A stretch of 10,867 bases of DNA from Larix sibirica (lineage: Eukaryota > Streptophyta > Pinopsida > Pinales > Pinaceae), in assembly GCA_004151065.3 (NCBI GenBank), contig NWUY0303892090.1, forward strand, positions 1-10,867, given 5' to 3'. Each line of letters begins with the position of its first letter. Within the stretch, counting starts at the first letter, position 1. Positions 7,800 through 10,867 of the stretch are shown piece after piece. The position numbers were made by a program, and so were the translations under genes. The notes under the pieces were generated by a model. It searched no databases. It worked only from the letters and a program-made list of their open reading frames with translations, and was not told where the DNA came from.

Positions 7800-8118
7800 C
7801 AAACAGGAAAATAACTATATTCTTATTATAAAAATATATGTAACAGTGTCCATACAATCCTCCATAAAGGAGATAGCCAAAGTCTGACCGACATAAACAA
7901 AGACAAACCGAGACGCAGGTCATCCAAATGTCCACAACATACTGAAAGGCCAATAGGAAACCATAGAGTGACAACACAAGAGACACAGCTCTCCAGTCAT
8001 AAGGAAAAGTAACCCAAAAAAATATAGTGTGCCGAAACTAAAAATAAAAATAGAAAGATAAAACGACTAATAAGAAAATACAGCCGCAAAAAATCCCAGT
8101 CTCCAAAAAAGACCCCAG
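7800..8118 (-). other. LINE 3' UTR
   Basis: Between the RNase H stop and the A tail lie about 320 bases without conserved coding content. L1-type 3' UTRs of this size are normal. The open frame at 7986-7789 on the minus strand (rich in Cys, Leu and Tyr) is most likely chance within it. Confidence 0.6.
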
Positions 8119-8621
8119 TTACCAACATGAGGATGTTGGTGGGGGAAAACTCCCACAAGAACTAAGAAACGAGTGGGACCAAAACTCAAAGTTGATACAG
8201 CCACCATCAGCCATCAGAGCCCACTTAGACAAGAAATCAGCTTGAAAGTTGTGCTCATGAAATAAATGGTTGATAGACAAGTGTTGGAAATCCTTTAGAA
8301 GATATTCCACCATATCCATCCAAGGGGAGAGTGCCAAAGAGTGAAATGAACAATGGCCACACGCCCAATCAATGATTGTCAAAGATTCCCCAACAATTTG
8401 CTTTAGAGGAATACATTTTCGCTTTGCAAAAAACAGAGTCATCCAAAGTGCAAGAAGTTCACCACGTGTATTGGAACCCATGCGCCATTCATCCAGATAT
8501 GATAAACTTGGTGTTGATTTATCACAATGACCGCGCCAGCACCACATGTAGCTCCCCCACACTGTGAAGCCCCATCAAAAAATGCCAAAAGATCACACCG
8601 CAGGGGGATAGGATCCCGCAA
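8119..8621 (-). pseudogene. C-terminal RNase H domain of LINE, one frameshift
   Basis: RNase H removes RNA from the RNA-DNA hybrid. The first half reads LAFFDGASQCGGATCGAGAV, with the first catalytic Asp at 8576-8574. After a frame change near 8490-8500 the second half reads NTRGELLALWMTLFFAKRK, with the catalytic Glu; then VGESLTIIDW, where Glu stands in place of the third acidic Asp of the usual G-D-S; and finally HEHNFQADFLSKWAL, with the last Asp in the N-x-x-A-D word. The stop codon is at 8121-8119. D-G-A-S with G-A-G resembles the archaea-like RNase H type described in plant L1 elements. The frameshift alone would abolish activity. Confidence 0.88.
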
Positions 8622-8718
8622 CTTTACAGATTACCATGGCTGGGCGGAATAGCATCAGAGGATGCCGAGAAGACAACAACCACCTTTCTCGCCATCCATA
8701 TAGGAGAAGTCGTTTTCC

Positions 8719-9100
8719 TTAAAAAATGAGCAGGTTCCGAGCAAGCCATAGCTCCCAAAGAATATATACACCAACGGGTATGATGATGGTTATACCTGAT
8801 CCAATTCTGTAAACATAGGTGAATAGAGTCACCATTCCAAACCCAAGGTCAGTGACAATGGACCGAACAACACTCCACAGGCTGACAACAAAGGAGCAAT
8901 GACAAAAAATGTGGTTGATTGATTCAGCATCCGATCCACATAAGACACAACAGTTTGGACCAATAAACCCCCGCTTGAGAAGGTTATCCCAGGTAAGCAA
9001 CTTGTTTTCCAATATCAGCCAAATAAAAATTTTCAGTTTGAGCGGACAAATGCCATTTCCAACAAGCTGAGTACCACCACCGAGTCATACCCTGAGAAGA
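8719..9100 (-). pseudogene. zf-RVT zinc-binding region of LINE ORF2
   Basis: The minus strand reads LKLKIFIWLILENKLLTWDN and LLKRGFIGPNCC, followed by CVLCGSDAESINHIFCHC (8949-8896). The C-x2-C and H-x2-C-x-C spacing is the zf-RVT signature of plant LINE ORF2 proteins, probably a nucleic-acid contact. The hydrophobic SFVVSLWSVV that normally follows is present. The frame is open from about 9060 to 8719, longer than an ATG-to-stop count suggests because the natural frame continues upstream of the Met at 9012. It ends at a stop just before the RNase H domain, so the ORF is interrupted between the two. Confidence 0.85.
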
Positions 9101-10020
9101 TGCCATGATAGAATCGTAAGCTTGCCTTGGCCTCACCATACCGTCTGGGTATTCCATGACCATAGTAATGAATCATCTTGATCCGATAACCTCAAACATC
9201 GTGGCCAACCATCCAGGAATGCGACCATTCCACGCCAGCCACCCGATAGCCCCAACTGGTTCCGTGCTCAGCCATGACGTAGGCCCATATCAGCAGGGGT
9301 AGATATGCAATATGGTACAGCGAATAGCACCTTTGGCCCGAAGAAAAGCTAATAAAAAAGGAGATAATCGAAAAATTAATGGACCAGCAATGATCGGATC
9401 CTCTCCTAGGATGATGGAGCGTCGTTACCTGGTTTCCAAGCAATCCAGCTGTGATGATTGGGAGGGCTAGACCAGACCTATCCAGATTGAAGAGCCTCTC
9501 TTGCATCGACCACGAGTCGATCTCATCCACTGGACAGTAGACATGCTTTTGAAATATTTTTCTCTAATGATGGTTTGCCAAATACAGTCAATCGTGAGGA
9601 CTCTCCACAGGGACTTGGCTCAAGGGCATCAACAAACACAAATATATTCTTCAGTGACCATCCACCATAAGCTTTTGGAGATGAGATACGCTCCAGTTTC
9701 TCAAATGAATCTTTGTCTTATCAGTGCCATCCATATAAAATTGATAATTTTTCTTCGAATACCTGTAAGAATGGATTTTGGAACCCTGCATAAAGAAATC
9801 CAATACACCGCCATGTTTTGAAGGACTGAACTTTCGCCAAAGTCACTCTTCCCCCAATTGATAGCCATTTCCAACTCCACAGATGTATCCTCTTGTCAAA
9901 CCGCCGGAGGAGCCAATACCAATCACTGGTTCGGTAATTATTTGGTTTTAGATGATAACCCAAATAGGTAGTTCCCTCGATCAATCTTTCACCTGCATAG
10001 GAAAACAACGAACAATTTCC
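9101..10020 (-). pseudogene. LINE ORF2 region between RT and zf-RVT, frameshifted
   Basis: This is the RT-distal part of ORF2, of poorly known function. YLGYHLKPNNYRTSDWYWLL and KRIHLWSWKWLSIGGRVTLA (about 9963-9830) match the L1 block with W-L-S-x-G-G-R-x-T-L. FEKLERISSPKAYGGWSLKN (about 9702-9640) matches the usual P-K-x-x-G-G-W-x-L-K-N block. SWIAWKPGND is at about 9460-9430, and ILGEDPIIAGPLIF begins near 9410 in another frame. YSACWKWHL lies near 9079-9050, at the lower edge of this segment. The frame changes at least three times. I see no metal-binding or catalytic motif. Confidence 0.85.
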
Positions 10021-10867
10021 TCAAGAATGTTCTTTCTCAATGTTATGCTGCAAAATGACAGATTTTGAAATGTTAATAACCATCCCAGTGGCTCTGCAAA
10101 ACAGGTCAAGAAGTTTTTTGATAGCCTTCCATTCATCCAGGGAGTCATTTCCATAGAGCATGACATCATCTACAAAGAGCTGATGGGTAATCTGAGTGTT
10201 TTTTGTAACCCTGATACCACTAATCACATTATTCTCCAATGCCTTCTTTAGCAACCTGCTAAGTCCATCCATTACAATCAGAAAAGTAGTGGTGACAGTG
10301 GACACCCTTGCCGAAGACCACGAGAGCTTTCAATGAAATCCGTCGGGATCCATTAATGATAACACCATAATGAACAGAGCTGACACACCCCATAATCCAC
10401 TTCATAGTATTCCATGGCAAACCAATTTGGATGAGAGCTAACCTGAGGAACCCCAATGTACTTTATCATAAGCTCTCGACAAGTTCCAACTGGAGAGCAA
10501 TTCCATGTAAATTCTTGACCTTTATACTGTGAAAAGTTTTCCTGAGGCCAAACCAATGGCATCAAGGATCTGTCTGTTCTCCAAGAAGCCCAATTGTTCA
10601 GCAGAGATACCCCTCGAGAGGATGGGTTTAACCGGTTGGCAAACTTTTGCAATTATTTTGTATACCAAATTACAGAGTGCATGGGACGAAAATCATCAAA
10701 TGATTCTGGCAATGAAGATTTTGGTATTAGCGTTAAGAAGGTAGAATTTAAGGCCACCGAAACCTGACCCGTAATCTAGTTTCCTCAACCATTGCCAAAA
10801 TTTAGACCCATGAATGTCGAAGAAAAGCCAAAAAAAGCTCCGAGGTCCAGCCATCTGGACCAGGCTC
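10021..10867 (-). pseudogene. LINE reverse transcriptase domain, frameshifted
   Basis: The blocks run in order but in changing frames: EPGPDGWTSELFLAFL (10867-10820), FDDFRPM (10700-10680), CNLVYKIIAKVCQPVKPILS then RGISAEQLGFLENRQILDAI (about 10674-10555), FHSIKVKNLHGIALQLEL (about 10536-10483), SRAYDKVHWG (about 10479-10450), and FLRLALIQIGLPWNTMKWIM then GCVSSVHYGVIINGSRRISL (about 10450-10330). Motif B, RGLRQGCPLSPLLF, is at about 10323-10282. MDGLSRLLKKALENN leads to FVDDV (10176-10162), the YxDD motif with both Asp intact, and then LDLFCRATGMVINISKS. The motif A aspartate codon is disrupted by one extra base at about 10483-10486. The enzyme is dead, but every RT block can be found. Confidence 0.92.

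Larger units (their letters stand above)
7792..10867 (-). mobile_element. L1-clade LINE with RNase H domain, 5' part outside window
   Basis: On the minus strand, from 10867 downward, this is the 3' two-thirds of a plant L1-type non-LTR retrotransposon. RT (10867-10021) is followed by the RT-distal region (10020-9101), zf-RVT zinc-binding region (about 9100-8719), RNase H (8621-8119), a 3' UTR of about 320 bp and an 8-base A tail (T on the plus strand, 7792-7799). The order is the standard one for RNase H-bearing plant L1 elements. GC content is visibly higher than in the flanks, and conserved blocks are much closer to family consensus than in the LINE at 1-2199, so the insertion is younger. 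At least seven frame changes plus stops make it inactive. The endonuclease and any ORF1 are beyond the right edge. Confidence 0.9.

Noticed and set aside
7500-7814. Plus-strand 104-codon open frame with a C-x2-C-x12-H-x2-H pattern (CTNCNHKSNKLEKLFSHLKH)
   Set aside because: The spacing between the His residues is short for a C2H2 finger, the conserved hydrophobic positions are absent, the sequence is AT-rich low-complexity DNA, and the frame runs into the LINE tail. It is most likely chance.
9501-9821. Plus-strand open frame of 106 codons
   Set aside because: It is antisense to the LINE ORF2 block containing P-K-A-Y-G-G-W-S-L-K-N, so it is a shadow.
10529-10744. Plus-strand open frame of 71 codons
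   Set aside because: It is antisense to LINE RT blocks that are clearly recognisable on the minus strand.

Overview
This window looks like repeat-rich land-plant nuclear DNA and contains no intact gene. Four transposon remnants support that: two L1-clade LINEs of plant type, one with a C-terminal RNase H domain, a Ty1/copia relic, and a SINE-like unit. The low GC, long decay and nesting would suit a large repeat-laden genome such as a conifer, but I cannot prove the species. I found no prokaryotic gene, rRNA, CRISPR array or complete tRNA.

Layout: 1-2199 (+) is an old, heavily decayed LINE, with endonuclease remains followed by reverse transcriptase (RT) remains. 2200-2775 is an unassigned AT-rich block with a TATA box and poly(A)-type signal on the plus strand, possibly a solo LTR. 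2776-4226 (-) is a 3'-truncated Ty1/copia relic: possible LTR, primer-binding-like site, gag, protease and GAG-pre-integrase. 4333-4658 holds a tRNA-derived SINE candidate bracketed by an imperfect 15-bp repeat. 4659-6180 is unidentified, with a few coding-like stretches. 6190-6950 is a C-depleted tract of degenerate GGGTTA/TTAGGG-like words. 7041-7520 is an AT-rich pair of diverged direct repeats. 7792-10867 (-) is a younger, GC-richer L1-clade LINE with RT, zf-RVT zinc-binding region, RNase H, 3' UTR and short A tail. Its 5' part lies outside the window.

The elements do not work together. They are independent insertions, each carrying stops or frameshifts in its coding regions. Several listed reading frames begin at non-ATG codons and are only open stretches inside broken ORFs. 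I see no convincing new biological system. The most worthwhile leads are the RNase H-bearing LINE, the SINE candidate, the telomere-like tract and the unidentified 4659-6180 block.
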